Source of the DNA: Saccoglossus kowalevskii
Lineage: Eukaryota; Hemichordata; Enteropneusta; Harrimaniidae
Assembly: GCF_000003605.2 (NCBI RefSeq)
Contig: NW_003156249.1
Coordinates: 26,935-49,739, forward strand
Direction: 5' to 3'
Length of the DNA stretch: 22,805 nt
A program made the translations under genes and the position numbers. Within the stretch, counting starts at the first letter, position 1; each line of letters begins with the position of its first letter. This document shows positions 8,705 through 18,115 of the stretch, one piece after another. Under the pieces are notes generated by a model that made no database searches, was not told the DNA's origin, and saw only the letters and a list, made by a program, of their open reading frames with translations.

Positions 8705-11700
8705 CTAGAAAATATATTCCGGTATATCGTATCATATCTAGATTGATCTGATATAGCATGAATATATTCCGGTATATCGTATAATTTCTAGATTGATCTG
8801 ATATAGCATGAATATATTCCGGTATATCGTATAATTTCTAGATTGATCTGATATAGCATAAATATATTCCGGTATATTGTATCATATCTAGATTGATCTG
8901 ATATAGCATAAATATATTACGGTATATCGTATCATATCTAGATTGATCTGATATAGCATAAATATATTCTGGTATATCATATCATATCTAGATTGATCTG
9001 ATACAGCATAAAACACTGTGGAACAAATGTATCTTGTATTTCAATACAATTTTAGTTTATGATGTTGAACAGTATACACACTTTTTGTCACCATGACAAT
9101 CACAATGTGTGCAATAAATAATGAGTCCCAATCTAAAATTCTAGCATGTCCTGTTTGTAGCTGTTATTATTATGTTCTTATGCTGTAAAAGCACATATTT
9201 GATGCAAATCGACAGTCTGACCTCTGTTTGAAAACAATGTACAATTGCACTTTCAAAACAGTCAGGCAAATCGTGACAAATTAGTAAGTAAAATTTATTT
9301 GATCAAGTTGTTGCAAAATAAGGTAAATGATAACAATTTTATAAGTGCAAGTTATAAAGGTGAAGTGTAAAAATTCAAGCGACCAGCCCAAAATTATATT
9401 AATACTGACCATGCATATGTATTTTTCTGAAGCTGAACAAATTATTTATACATGTATGTAAACAACTCATAACAGTGTTATATTTTCATGAGCACACTCT
9501 CTACAGATGTATAGTCAAATACCTAAAACTGTTATCAAGCATAACTACGGTAAATTCTGCAATTGTGAAGCAGTTAGGTTTTACTCGACAGACGTTGTGT
9601 TCTTAGCACAGTTTACATTTCCTGCCCATTATGCCCTGATTCATAACAGAAATCAATCCAAGTTATGTTCTCACAGTTCAAGTTATGTTCTCAAATTATT
9701 TCCCAAACAATATTTCGAACAGCGTTCAAAATCAACTCTATCTAGTTTTCTAGAAATAAACACACACAGAATAAAATACTTGTATCTTCAAGCTTCACCA
9801 TTAAAACACCATTTTGAGCACAAAACTTCAGTGTATAATGACACTGAAATATTGCTGAAGTGAAGCTATGCGAACACAAACAGAAATGATGCTGATGCCA
9901 CATTGCAGCAAACCCATACTTTTGTTCATGCGAACCTGAATCAAATCAGAAGTCAAATAAGTCTATGTGACACCAGTACTGTATACTGACACGAGTATTA
10001 AAAAACTTACTTTTCTTGTGAATTTTTTTTCTTTTTCTTTTTCTTAGTCTTTTTCTTCTTTGATGGATCAAAACGGCCTTTGAGTTGAAATTGGGCTAAT
10101 TCAACAGTTATTCTATGACCCCGCATGTCATAACCATCAAGAATTTGGAGAGCAAGATCTACAGACTCTCTCTGAAAACAAAAACACATTCTTATTGACC
10201 TGACACAGTCCCAATCACAAGATATTAAACTAAACTGGGGATTAATTAAAGTCAGTGTGTCGAAGGTTGATGTAAAAATATGTTTTGCAGTACCAATCCT
10301 GCATTTTACGAAATAACCCAAAATAAAAAATAAATTGTATGTGGCATAACAAATTGTCTGTGTCCAAGCCATCTTTTCCATTCTGCTCCTCTGCCTACCT
10401 TGCATATACTACTCAGCAATTGGGCCCACCAACAAATAATTAGAGAGGTAGGATTACCTCTGCCTTCCTTGCATATACTACTCAGCAATTGGGCCCACCA
10501 ACAAATAATTAGAGAGGTAGGATTACCTCTGCCTTCCTTGCATATACTACTCAGCAATTGGGCCCACCAACAAATAATTAGAGAGGTAGGATTACCTCTG
10601 CCTACCTTGCATATACTACTCAGCAATTGGGCCCACCAACAAATAATTAGAGAGGTAGGATTACCTCTGCCTACCTTGCATATACTACTCAGCAATTGGG
10701 CCCACCAACAAATAATTAGAGAGGTAGGATTACCTCTGCCTACCTTGCATATACTACTCAGCAATTGGGCCCACCAACAAATAATTAGAGAGGTAGGATT
10801 ACCTCTGCCTACCTTGCATATACTACTCAGCAATTGGGCCCACCAACAAATAATTAGAGAGGTAGGATTACCTCTGCCTACCTTGCATATAATACTCAGC
10901 AATTGGGCCCACCAACAAATAATTAGAGAGGTAGGATTACCTCTGCCTTCCTTGCATATACTACTCAGCAATTGGGCCCACCAACAAATAATTAGAGAGG
11001 TAGGATTAGCAAGAGGTAATTGTGTTCTGGGGGCAGGAATTAATGGATTTGGGAAGAGGTGATCAAAAATAACAAATCATGATGAAGATTCATTTAGAAT
11101 ACTCAAGAACATTATTTCCTTTTCAATCTACTCCTGAACTGTGATTAATAAAGCAGACTACATTGTAGAGATGTATGAATTGCCATAAAACAGTCAACAG
11201 AAAGGGAAAGCTGTTGCCATAAAAGTGAGTCAAGATTACCTTTAAATAACAGCATCTACCATCACCTTTCAGATTGCCAATTTCATCAAGGTAGAGTTTT
11301 ATTTTGGGTTCATTTGTCTGTTCATCTACCATAATAATTCCACACTTTGACATCAAATCTTGAAACTCTTGTAATGTTGTATCATACGGCAATCCAGTCA
11401 CATAAACATTACGATTTTTCTTTTCTTCCATTTCAAACCATCCTGAACAATTAATTGTAAATCATCAATAATTTAGTGTACTTGACATTTAAAATCATAT
11501 ATCACTACCCAATAAGTGTTGCTATCAGTAAATATACATCTGAGAAACTGTTTTGGACACATTCAAAAAGTAGACAATATGTAGTCAACCAACACATTTA
11601 ATGTCACATATACCTTCATCTGCTTTTCTTTTGTGTGCTTTTTGTGATTCCATAATTTTTGAATCAGATGTTGTAGCAAAACATGGCGACTGTTCAACCT

Positions 11701-12270
11701 TTGTAGGGTTACTGGCAGACTGTTTACTTTCTCCAACCACCAATTCATGTGCTCCATAGTTGGCTTGGTACTGTGCTATGAAATCATCATCTATCTAAGT
11801 ACAAATGTAGATTAATATTATGTTTTATAAATGTATTGCTATATACACACAACAATGGTGATATATTCACTTTAGGAAACCATGCTTGTTTACTATCATC
11901 TCATTCATACACACAACATTGGTGATATACTCACTTTAGGAAACCATGCTTGTTTACTATCATCTCATTCATACACACAACAATGGTGATATACTCACTT
12001 TAGGAAACCATGCTTGTTTACTATCATCTCATTCATACACACAACAATGGTGATATACTCACTTTAGGAAACCATGCTTGTTTACTATCATCTCATTCAT
12101 ACACACAACAATGGTGATATACTCACTTTAGGAAACCATGCTTGTTTACCATCATCCCATTCATACACTGTACCATCATTGGGATCTGTGTACGTGTAAG
12201 CATCTGAAGTTTCTTGCTTTACAGCACTAATTTGTTCTTGTTCTAGTTGATGGGCAAATTCAGTATCCAT
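8599..12270 (-). CDS. HTATSF1: HTATSF1 (Tat-SF1/CUS2-like), 5' coding part, partial
   Basis: Five exons join in phase to give 265 codons: 12270-12127, 11794-11614, 11442-11240, 10171-10011 and 8704-8599. Residues 1-48 carry YTDPNDGTVYEWDD and AWFPK, continuing into IDDDFIAQYQANYG, the conserved N-terminal block of Tat-SF1. RRM1 follows, with RNP2 NVYVTGLP at 120-127 and RNP1 GDGRCCYL at 168-175, ending near AQFQLKGRFDPS at 202-213. A lysine-rich linker spans 214-225. LLEWRPERTK and CVVILRHMF (231-259) begin the C-terminal RRM, the UHM that in this family binds SF3B1 ligand motifs of the U2 snRNP. The start ATG lies 14 bases inside an exon preceded by a TTTTCACAG acceptor, so an upstream 5' UTR exon is expected. 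The rest of the UHM and the acidic tail are not in the window as far as I can see. No stop or frameshift interrupts the exons, so the gene looks functional. Confidence 0.93.
8711..9010. repeat. 50-bp minisatellite next to a splice acceptor
   Basis: Six units of exactly 50 bp start at 8711, 8761, 8811, 8861, 8911 and 8961, beginning AATATATTCCGGTATATCGT and containing TCTAGATTGATCTGATATAG. Divergence is a few bases per copy. The array lies in HTATSF1 intron 4 and its edge is only 6 bases from the first base of the 8704-8599 exon, so the branch point and the upstream part of the acceptor region are made of repeat DNA. Confidence 0.97.
9011..10010. other. HTATSF1 intron 4, remainder
   Basis: AT-rich intron sequence. 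The 118-codon plus-strand frame at 9507-9863 is antisense to the gene, has no recognisable motif and is probably chance. A local duplication of CAAGTTATGTTCTCA occurs at about 9659 and 9678. Confidence 0.5.
10011..10171 (-). CDS. HTATSF1: HTATSF1 exon 4, RRM1 second half and Lys tract
   Basis: Acceptor TGTTTTCAG|AGAGAG and donor GAAAA|GTAAGT. It encodes RESVDLALQILDGYDMRG, the last RRM1 strand VELAQFQLKG, and then a run with 11 lysines in 12 residues. The run is unusually uniform, although a basic linker at this position is normal for the family. Confidence 0.95.
10389..11008. repeat. 69-bp minisatellite in HTATSF1 intron 3
   Basis: Nine units at exact 69-bp spacing (CTCAGCAATTGGGCCCACCA at 10412, 10481, and so on to 10964). 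The copies are almost identical, differing at one site (CCTACC or CCTTCC) plus one rare change. Each contains AGAGGTAGGATTACCTCT, a 7-bp inverted repeat with a 4-base loop. On the transcript strand each unit contains GCAAGGTAGG and AGAGGTAATC, both resembling 5' splice sites. The period is 23 codons, so both strands stay open for about 220 codons; these are not genes. Confidence 0.97.
11240..11442 (-). CDS. HTATSF1: HTATSF1 exon 3, RRM1 first half
   Basis: Acceptor GTTCAG|GATGG and donor AAAG|GTAATC. It encodes GWFEMEEKKN, then RNP2 VYVTGLP, the helix LQEFQDLMSKCGIIM, and RNP1 GDGRCCYLK. The split codon GGA is shared with the previous exon. It ends in phase 0, cutting RRM1 just after RNP1. 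Confidence 0.95.
11614..11794 (-). CDS. HTATSF1: HTATSF1 exon 2 of those seen
   Basis: Acceptor ACTTAG|ATAGATG and donor GAAG|GTATAT. It encodes residues 49-108 plus the first base of codon 109. It starts with the conserved IDDDFIAQYQANYG, followed by a weakly conserved Ser/Lys-rich linker ending in AHKRKADE, a possible basic nuclear-localisation patch. Confidence 0.92.
11841..12168. repeat. 64-bp array copying an exon-intron junction
   Basis: Units start at 11865, 11929, 11993 and 12057, exactly 64 bp apart, and the true exon end at 12121 is in register as the fifth. Each unit contains the last 42 bases of the start-codon exon, the donor site, and intron sequence (ACACACAACAATGGTGATAT). Against the real exon the copies differ at two shared positions: TGG is TGA (a stop in the exon frame) and GGT is AGT. 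The three copies nearest the exon keep donor GTGAGT; the copy at 11865 has GTGAAT. Shared changes show the array expanded from one already altered copy. Confidence 0.96.
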
Positions 12271-12284
12271 AACAAGAGCTGATA
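12127..12284 (-). CDS. HTATSF1: HTATSF1 exon with start codon
   Basis: The acceptor TTTTCACAG ends at 12285, ATG is at 12270-12268, and the donor is AAA|GTGAGT with the exon ending at 12127. It encodes residues 1-48 and ends in phase 0. Its last 42 bases plus 6 bases of intron have been copied four times into the following intron. Confidence 0.92.
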
Positions 12285-12734
12285 CTGTGAAAATAAATAA
12301 TCAAATATTGATATCATGAACATTAATTTAAAAATAGCTGTATTGCCCTCAAACATTTCCAATAATATCAAAATCATTGAGATGACTTAAAAGTTTACAC
12401 ATGGGAGTTAAATTATAGTTAAGTGTGTAATAATAATAATGATAGCCTCTATTGGAGTCATTTCCAAAAAATTGACATAGATCAAAAGTACAATAAAGCA
12501 TGATTTGTCATTCTATGACAAAACAGAGGGGGAAAAAACATACACTAGGAGAAAAAAACAAAAACAAAAAAACAAACATGCCTGAAAATGGGTTAGAAAT
12601 GCATTTTTATAAAGTAAATGTAAGGATTACTTAATTAGATTTCTGTGAACCTGCCGTTTTTTTTTTAACGTTCTTTCTCATTCATATATTTATTTTGCTA
12701 GACATTATAGCATGACCATATTCTTTGTACATTA
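12285..12734. other. Upstream intron or 5' flank of HTATSF1
   Basis: AT-rich sequence upstream of the start-codon exon. Because that exon begins with a splice acceptor, this is most likely a 5' UTR intron. It contains short A-rich runs near 12533-12575 and nothing else recognisable. Confidence 0.45.
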
Positions 12735-13445
12735 ATAATAATAAAGCTTGTATCAGTGTTGCCCTCAAAAAACTGTCTAATTGCGTTGAGAAGGATCTGT
12801 CTTCCAGTTTTTCTATAGCTGACATTTCAATAAAAAGTGCTCTTCATCTTCAATATCAGTATCGCGTACCATACAGCTTCTTTCAGTAATGTTAATTTTA
12901 TGGTATCTGCCCATTTCAATTTGTCAAACATTAGTTTGGTCATTGATGATCTGTGTAGTGGGTTATTTACTGTCATCAAATAATTTCAAATAAGTTTTAA
13001 TAAAATAAGTCAAAATTCAGTTCTAAATTTTTTGTAAGTACAAGTTTATTTCTGTGGTTACCGGTAATACCATTATTGTCATTGTTTAGAGAACTCCTAC
13101 TGTTTATTCTGAAGTTTATTTCGAGTGCTGTAGTAATATTTGTAAATATGTAGTTAATTTTTGTTTTAGGATGGAGGTAAATAGTTTTCTGAGAGAATTG
13201 AAAAGAGTGATTCCTCTAGTCACCAGGGTCAGTGATATCACCCTTTTTAAATAGGTGTGATAATGCCGAGATTCCAGGATCTTGGATAGAAACCACTACT
13301 GATTGAATAATTTTTGTAGAGGTTTTATTAGTGTATGTCTACTTATCATTTCTTACACAATCAGATCCTTGAGATATACCACTTTTTAGTTTGCTGATTG
13401 CATTTTGTATTTCCAGTTCAGATATTGGAAGCCAACTTGATCATT
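12735..13445 (-). pseudogene. Decayed LINE ORF2 relic, internally deleted
   Basis: On the minus strand, from about 13440 down, frames read ISELEIQNAISKLKSG followed by QGSD (the usual L.EAI..LK.GKA.GPDG block before the RT fingers), then LFNQ, ILES, TYLKRVI and DPGD/RGIT-type sequence ending LFNSLRKLFTSIL, as in non-LTR reverse transcriptases. After a gap the minus strand from about 12925 reads MGRYHKINITERSCMV, then DIEDEEHFLLKC, the conserved C-terminal Cys/His segment. The palm with the YADD motif is missing, so most of the RT has been lost. Stops and shifts abound. Near 12735 the minus strand ends in a TTATTATTATTA tract, consistent with a 3' tail. It is inserted in the same orientation as HTATSF1. 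Confidence 0.82.
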
Positions 13446-14328
13446 ATCCTTTCCTATATGTAAGCCAAAGTTATGGTTGCTGTCTTGGCTGAAATCTTAT
13501 ACACAGCATCAAGTCTTGCTCACATGTTCATTTCAGATATGACTATTAATGTTGCTGCGCCAGGTCCAATACCAGCACTTGTGATCATGGACCATACAAC
13601 ATGTTCTGCATTCCTAGAAATGCATGTATATTTTGTATACAAGAGATCATGGTGATTGTTGTACTATTTTTCCACAAATTCATGGTTTGCAGATCTTCAT
13701 CATGTCAACAAACTTGCCAGTTTACTACTAGAACTGAGCAAGCATGTTGTCAGATTTCTTCATGGGATTTATGCTCTGCAGCTGCACAGTATTTTTATCA
13801 TGTGATATTTACATGATATTTTGACCATAGTGCTGAATCAATTTGACCTTGAATTCAAGTCTATTTCGTTTCTTAACTGGTTTTATTTCTGGCGCAAGGC
13901 AGTGTAAAAGTTAACTTATCTCAATGCTTCTGGGCATGCATAGAAAGATTTCTATTCATTGGGTGTAACAGGGTGTAGCAGAGACACTTAATGCTTCAGT
14001 ATCTTAATGATTTAAAGTAGCAACTCACGTTCATGGCCTCCCATTTTAACTCCTTTTTTCTAGCTAACAATTGCTACGTTCACGCTATGGGATCTCGGCA
14101 CGTGCCAAAATTTTTAATCCTTTGTGTTTGCAGAGGAATTACAGCAGTTACATTCATGTTAGTTGGGACCCACTTGGAACCTACTCGGCTCATGCCGAAA
14201 TCAGGCCCTCATGAGTTGATCAGTCATTTGACCCAAACATGGAAAACAATACGCATATGATGATTAATGATGTAAGGTTATTACGAAGATACCTCAAAGT
14301 ATGCACGAAGACAGTACAACGGCATACT
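13446..14328. other. Unassigned stretch
   Basis: There is no secure gene. Short open frames occur on the plus strand at 13473-13655, 13601-13816 and 14033-14260, and a motif-free frame reads WFADLHHVNKLASLLLELSK near 13680-13745. None matches a family I can name. At 14098-14107 lies the palindrome GGCACGTGCC with a CACGTG E-box core. The stretch from about 14020 onwards is richer in CpG than the DNA to its left. Confidence 0.35.
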
Positions 14329-14417
14329 TTATTATTATACATCTTTTCCTACCAAGGATACATCATGGGAATGCCGCTGTAACTTATGGTGTTACGGTGA
14401 CAGATGTATAATAATAA
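14329..14417. repeat. 89-bp foldback element
   Basis: TTATTATTATACATCT at 14329-14344 and AGATGTATAATAATAA at 14402-14417 form a perfect 16-bp terminal inverted repeat around a 57-base centre. The centre itself contains GTAAC and GTTAC as a small inner stem. This fits a tiny non-autonomous palindromic element; no coding capacity. Confidence 0.75.
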
Positions 14418-14778
14418 TTGTAACATTGAAATTATATCCATTTATTATGAATCATCGTTCACATGAATGGCAAAGAAGATTCGAAAACCAATTTTTTTTT
14501 TACGTTGATGTAACATTGCAAGAAATTACCGGTCACAGCAGCAAATAAATATACGTCGCTGACGACAGTTTGCATTCATTTCATTCATTACTACAGCATC
14601 CGACCATATATAGCTGCACTTCCCTCCATCGTCATGTCATACTAGTATGAATCAGTACATGTACTCTTAAATTCACCTCCGCGGGTGTGATTTCAGTTCG
14701 TGCCTAGCGCTCAGGCAGTAGCGTTCTGCGCGAGGAGTTTCGATCCCAAGCATATATCGGGACCAAGATCAAGCTTTT

Positions 14779-14839
14779 TTCGGCACATGCCGACTCGATC
14801 CCGACTGCTCACATACACATTTCGGCACATGCCGACTCG
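14779..14839. repeat. Paired palindromic motif TTCGGCACATGCCGACTCG
   Basis: The same 19 bases occur at 14779-14797 and 14821-14839, 42 bp apart. Inside is a near-palindrome, TCGGCACATGCCGA. Diverged inverted relatives lie at about 14092-14107 (CTCGGCACGTGCC) and 14188-14203 (CTCGGCTCATGCCGAA). Both ends of this 750-bp stretch therefore carry the motif in opposite directions. Confidence 0.7.
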
Positions 14840-15026
14840 GTCCCAAATCTTGGCACGTTTAAGCAAATAACAGGACCTTTGATTGACAGTATGCAAATCG
14901 AGGTTGTACTCGTCATAGTTCATTCAATCACGCGCATGTGCAATTATTCTCAAATAAGTTCTCGCATGCTAGCAAACCAAACATTATATTTCCTCAGTGT
15001 TTTTTCCTAATTTTTATCATTACATT

Positions 15027-15327
15027 ATGCGTGGTGTGAAAAAAAAGAGAGGAAGAAAGAAGATGAAGAAGATTTCTATGTCAGAAGAGGCAAATGCTAA
15101 ACTGAAGCTAATTAGACCGTGGATCATTTTATGACCAGCACAACGATGAAGTTTTCAGTTGGTATTTCGATGAAGAAACTGGCACTGACAACGACAGCTC
15201 AAGTGGATGCGACTCGAGTCGCAGAGCTCTGTACTGTGTACAAAAATCTGATGGCGATATGACAACATCTGATTGTTTTACAGAACAACGACGAGGCTCG
15301 GTTAAGGAAAAATTATGACACCTACAG
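15027..15327 (+). CDS. Possible short basic/acidic protein, frame-shifted
   Basis: I do not recognise this. ATG at 15027 opens a 35-codon frame starting MRGVKKKRGRKKMKKISM and closing at 15134. A second frame, overlapping near 15117 and offset by one base, runs to 15327 and is acidic and serine-rich (VFSWYFDEETGTDNDSSSGC). Basic then acidic, hydrophilic composition and GC-richer codons than the surroundings suggest coding origin, either two exons of a gene with an unrecognised junction or a frame-shifted relic, for instance the N-terminal part of a transposase. A minus-strand frame at 15129-15341 overlaps. No domain supports a function. Confidence 0.27.
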
Positions 15328-15341
15328 CATGACAATAACAT

Positions 15342-16639
15342 CCGGCGACCATCGCCGGTAGTACAACAACATGTTTTGTACGTACATCCGTGCGGGCGTT
15401 ATACAAAAAGTATCATCCTTCAGAAAACATTCACAGCTTGCGTACGATCAACGGAAAATAAACAAACAAAAATGCATTGCTTAGTAGTGAATGATCACGG
15501 TAGCGAGATCTGGTCATGCTGCATTTCACATTTTTGATTATTAATCAGTAGTGATTATAATAACGTACAAAAAATAAAATGCAAGTAAAATTCAACTTTA
15601 TTTCACCGTAAGCGAATGATTCCGGTCGCATGTAAACGCTTGATGCGATACGATATCTGCCATGTTTCCTGTAGCTGGAGATGTGTTCTTTGATCTGATA
15701 GGTCAAGTCGTTAATTAACCAATCAAAATGCCGGATGATGCAAACGTAATCAAATTACCATAGCTCATTTAAATAATGTATGTTAATGTATGAACGCAAC
15801 ATGGAAGAGATTTGCCGATGTTGGCGATCTTATAGCTTCGATTTTGACAGGAAACCGGCATGATTTTTTTTTTTTCAAATCAAGAAATTAGTTATTTTCG
15901 AAATATAAACTGAGCATCTGAAGAATAAGGTAACATTGTTTACTGTGATAACAGCTCATTTTAAACAGAACATTTTCACGTAGTTTTAGTTTAGTGTTTA
16001 AGGACTTACCGCGAAATTTGTGAAATTAAAAACTGTGCGAATATTTTATACTTCTGCAGTAGACTAAATAAACATGTCTCAAGAGATTATAGACAGATTT
16101 CCTAAAATTTGTTAGAAACAAAACTAATTTTTTTGGATAAAAGCCCGTCGTACAGTAGCAGTGAGGGACTTCTGCGATTGCATCTATCACTACTAATCGG
16201 TAACTGGCAGTCAATCAGACGGCTCCCAATTCACGATGATTACATGCCAAAATGGTGCTTAATTTAGATGTAAAATACAATGTTTCGTGGCATTGGCACT
16301 AATTGAAGGTGGTGCTTAACTGAAGACAAATACGGTATTCGTAGATTTTTTATTGAAAATACATGGAAGAGAAGCCATGATGTTTTGGTGATAAAAGGTC
16401 ACCTTCAAAGGACCGCCCCCTGTTTAATAATTCATGAGATGACTTAATATTTACTGGGCATTTCGAAGTGTTTTTACCGACCCCATCAAAACGCTGGTAC
16501 GAATGACGCGTTTCTGATTTATATATTCAAGAGTAGTTGTTCTGGTCCAACGATTTTACATCAAATGTCTATGTCTATACGTTAATTTTCAATTCCAATA
16601 GTCTAGAAAGTATGATGAAGTGTGACAAGGCAGTAATTC
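15342..16639. other. CpG-richer non-coding stretch
   Basis: There is no coding region I can support. The minus strand has a strong donor-like sequence, GCG|GTAAGT, whose exon side would end at 16010. It might end the missing 5' UTR exon of HTATSF1, whose first coding exon begins with an acceptor at 12284. The proposal rests on the splice-site match and the need for an upstream exon, with no transcript evidence. Confidence 0.3.
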
Positions 16640-17221
16640 CCGTTTTAACGTGCAAATATGCAAATTAGCCTTTTTCTCATCTTCAATTTTTTGTGAATTC
16701 TGGGGTTTTAAATTGAAATAGCTGATAGACACTTTGGCCATTTGCCTTGAAATTTTCACACATTATTGACAAGGTGCTCCCCCTTCAAAATGTGTCTGGA
16801 CAGTTTATTACGGCGAGTGGAACAAAAATAACAAGTCCGCAATTAACATGGATATATAAATTATGCAAAAATAAAAAGGAATGAACTTTGAGGTCATGCT
16901 GTGCGACTTTGAAAGTCGTTAGTGAGATGAGTGGACGCATTTGAATTAGTAGTATACCAAGATATCCAGTGATGTAATTTTACCCAAAAACAGACTTGAA
17001 GTTTTTAAGCTAAATTTGTTAAAACCACTTTTGCCTAAAAAAGCATATTTTTGACCCAAAATCAAAAACGCATTCTTGATATTTAAAAATGAAGACAAGT
17101 TTTACAAAGTTTGTATAATAAGCTTTCAGAAAATGTATAACATGTTGAATATATAACATCATCTTCATTGTCTAATTACACAATTAAAAAGCAAGCCAAA
17201 TAAACTGCATCTCTACCTTAA
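16640..17221 (-). repeat. ~580-bp interspersed repeat, copy A (inverted)
   Basis: Read on the minus strand from 17221, this starts TTAAGGTAGAGATGCAGTTTA and continues with sequence alignable to copy B at 19966-20545. Shared stretches include GAAAGCTTATT, GCTTTTTT followed by GCAAAAGTG, TTGTCAAT followed by TGTGAAAA, and GCTAATTTGCATA. Overall identity is moderate with many indels, so both copies are old. No long open frame was found. The right limit at 17221 is sharp; the left limit is approximate. Confidence 0.8.
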
Positions 17222-17910
17222 TTCACAATTTATTTTTTAGCTTATTCTTTTATTTATTCTTTTTAAAACATACATTTTCAACAGTATATTGTGAATAACT
17301 CATGACCAAATAATTTTTTTAAAAAGCATAGACACATTCCTTTGCGTGAAGTTCACTCGAACTAGAGACATAATTCCAGAAGACGTACCTACACTTTATG
17401 CAATTTTTTTTTAAATTATGCTAATTAATTCATGACGTGGCAGTTTCCAAACTCATGAATATTCATTAATTTGTGGGTCAATACATTTTAAAAGGGATGA
17501 TATATTATTTTGGGGGCAAGAGTTAGAAAGGGAGAATTAGCAATCATTGGGGGGTCAATATAATAGAAAGGAATCATGATTATTATGTCTGTTGGTCATG
17601 TGCATGTGACTTGCAGCTGTTCGTACTCCCACTTGAATTGACTGGCTTCCATTGGAGGTAGTATTTACTTGTTGTGTGTTGTGTTATTGTGTGGAGTTGA
17701 GCTCTTGATATATTGAAGCTTTTTGCTGTATATGTCTTTAACATCTTTCATATCTTTTGTAAGACTGTCAAGTCTATGATTCAAACTTGAAATCTCTGAG
17801 TTTCCAGGGCACTGTCTTGTCCTCTGTACCCCGAGGGTCTTCATACAACTGATTGGATTTAAGACATATTTATAGTGATACTGTTTTTAATAACTTCTAA
17901 AAATATAGTA
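17222..17910. other. No recognisable feature
   Basis: AT-rich sequence between the repeat copy and the tRNA-like cluster. It contains a loose inverted pair around 17430-17465 (ATTCATGA and TCATGAAT). Confidence 0.4.
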
Positions 17911-17985
17911 AACCACTGGATTTGAGCCTGCGATCTCTCACATTGCTGACAGTATAAAATCCACTGAATCATGTGGGAAGTCAGG
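17911..17985 (-). repeat. tRNA-derived (SINE-like) relic 1
   Basis: On the minus strand, TGATTCAGTGG resembles a tRNA A box and GGCTCAAATCC a B box, about 40 bases apart, followed by a pyrimidine-rich end. The stems do not pair well enough for a working tRNA, so this is a degenerate tRNA-derived repeat. Confidence 0.5.
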
Positions 17986-18044
17986 CAAAGAAATATTTTG
18001 ATGTAATACTTGTTTTTATTGCAAGTTAGTGTTTGTGAGAAAAG

Positions 18045-18115
18045 ACAGGCATGGATGAAATTTGAACCCAGGCCCTAAACAGACAAGTGACCCAAAAGAC
18101 CATGACTTGATAAGA
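18045..18115 (-). repeat. tRNA-derived (SINE-like) relic 2
   Basis: The minus strand reads AAGTCATGGTCTTTTGGGTC, then about 20 bases further GGCCTGGGTTCAAATTTC, a good B box (GGTTCAAAT) with a degenerate A-box region. Same strand as the other three relics. Confidence 0.5.

Noticed and set aside
10306-11062. Open frames of about 220 codons on both strands with a perfect 23-residue repeat
   Set aside because: The 69-bp minisatellite has a period divisible by 3 and no stop in these frames, so they arise automatically. They lie inside an HTATSF1 intron.
13440-13660. Minus-strand segment HVVWSMITSAGIGP that faintly recalls a Tc1/mariner transposase
   Set aside because: Only a few residues fit, the flanking catalytic motifs do not align, and stops follow. 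Too weak to annotate.
13680-13812. Plus-strand frame WFADLHHVNKLASLLLELSK as a possible exon
   Set aside because: It has a plausible composition, but no family match and no convincing pair of splice sites in phase.
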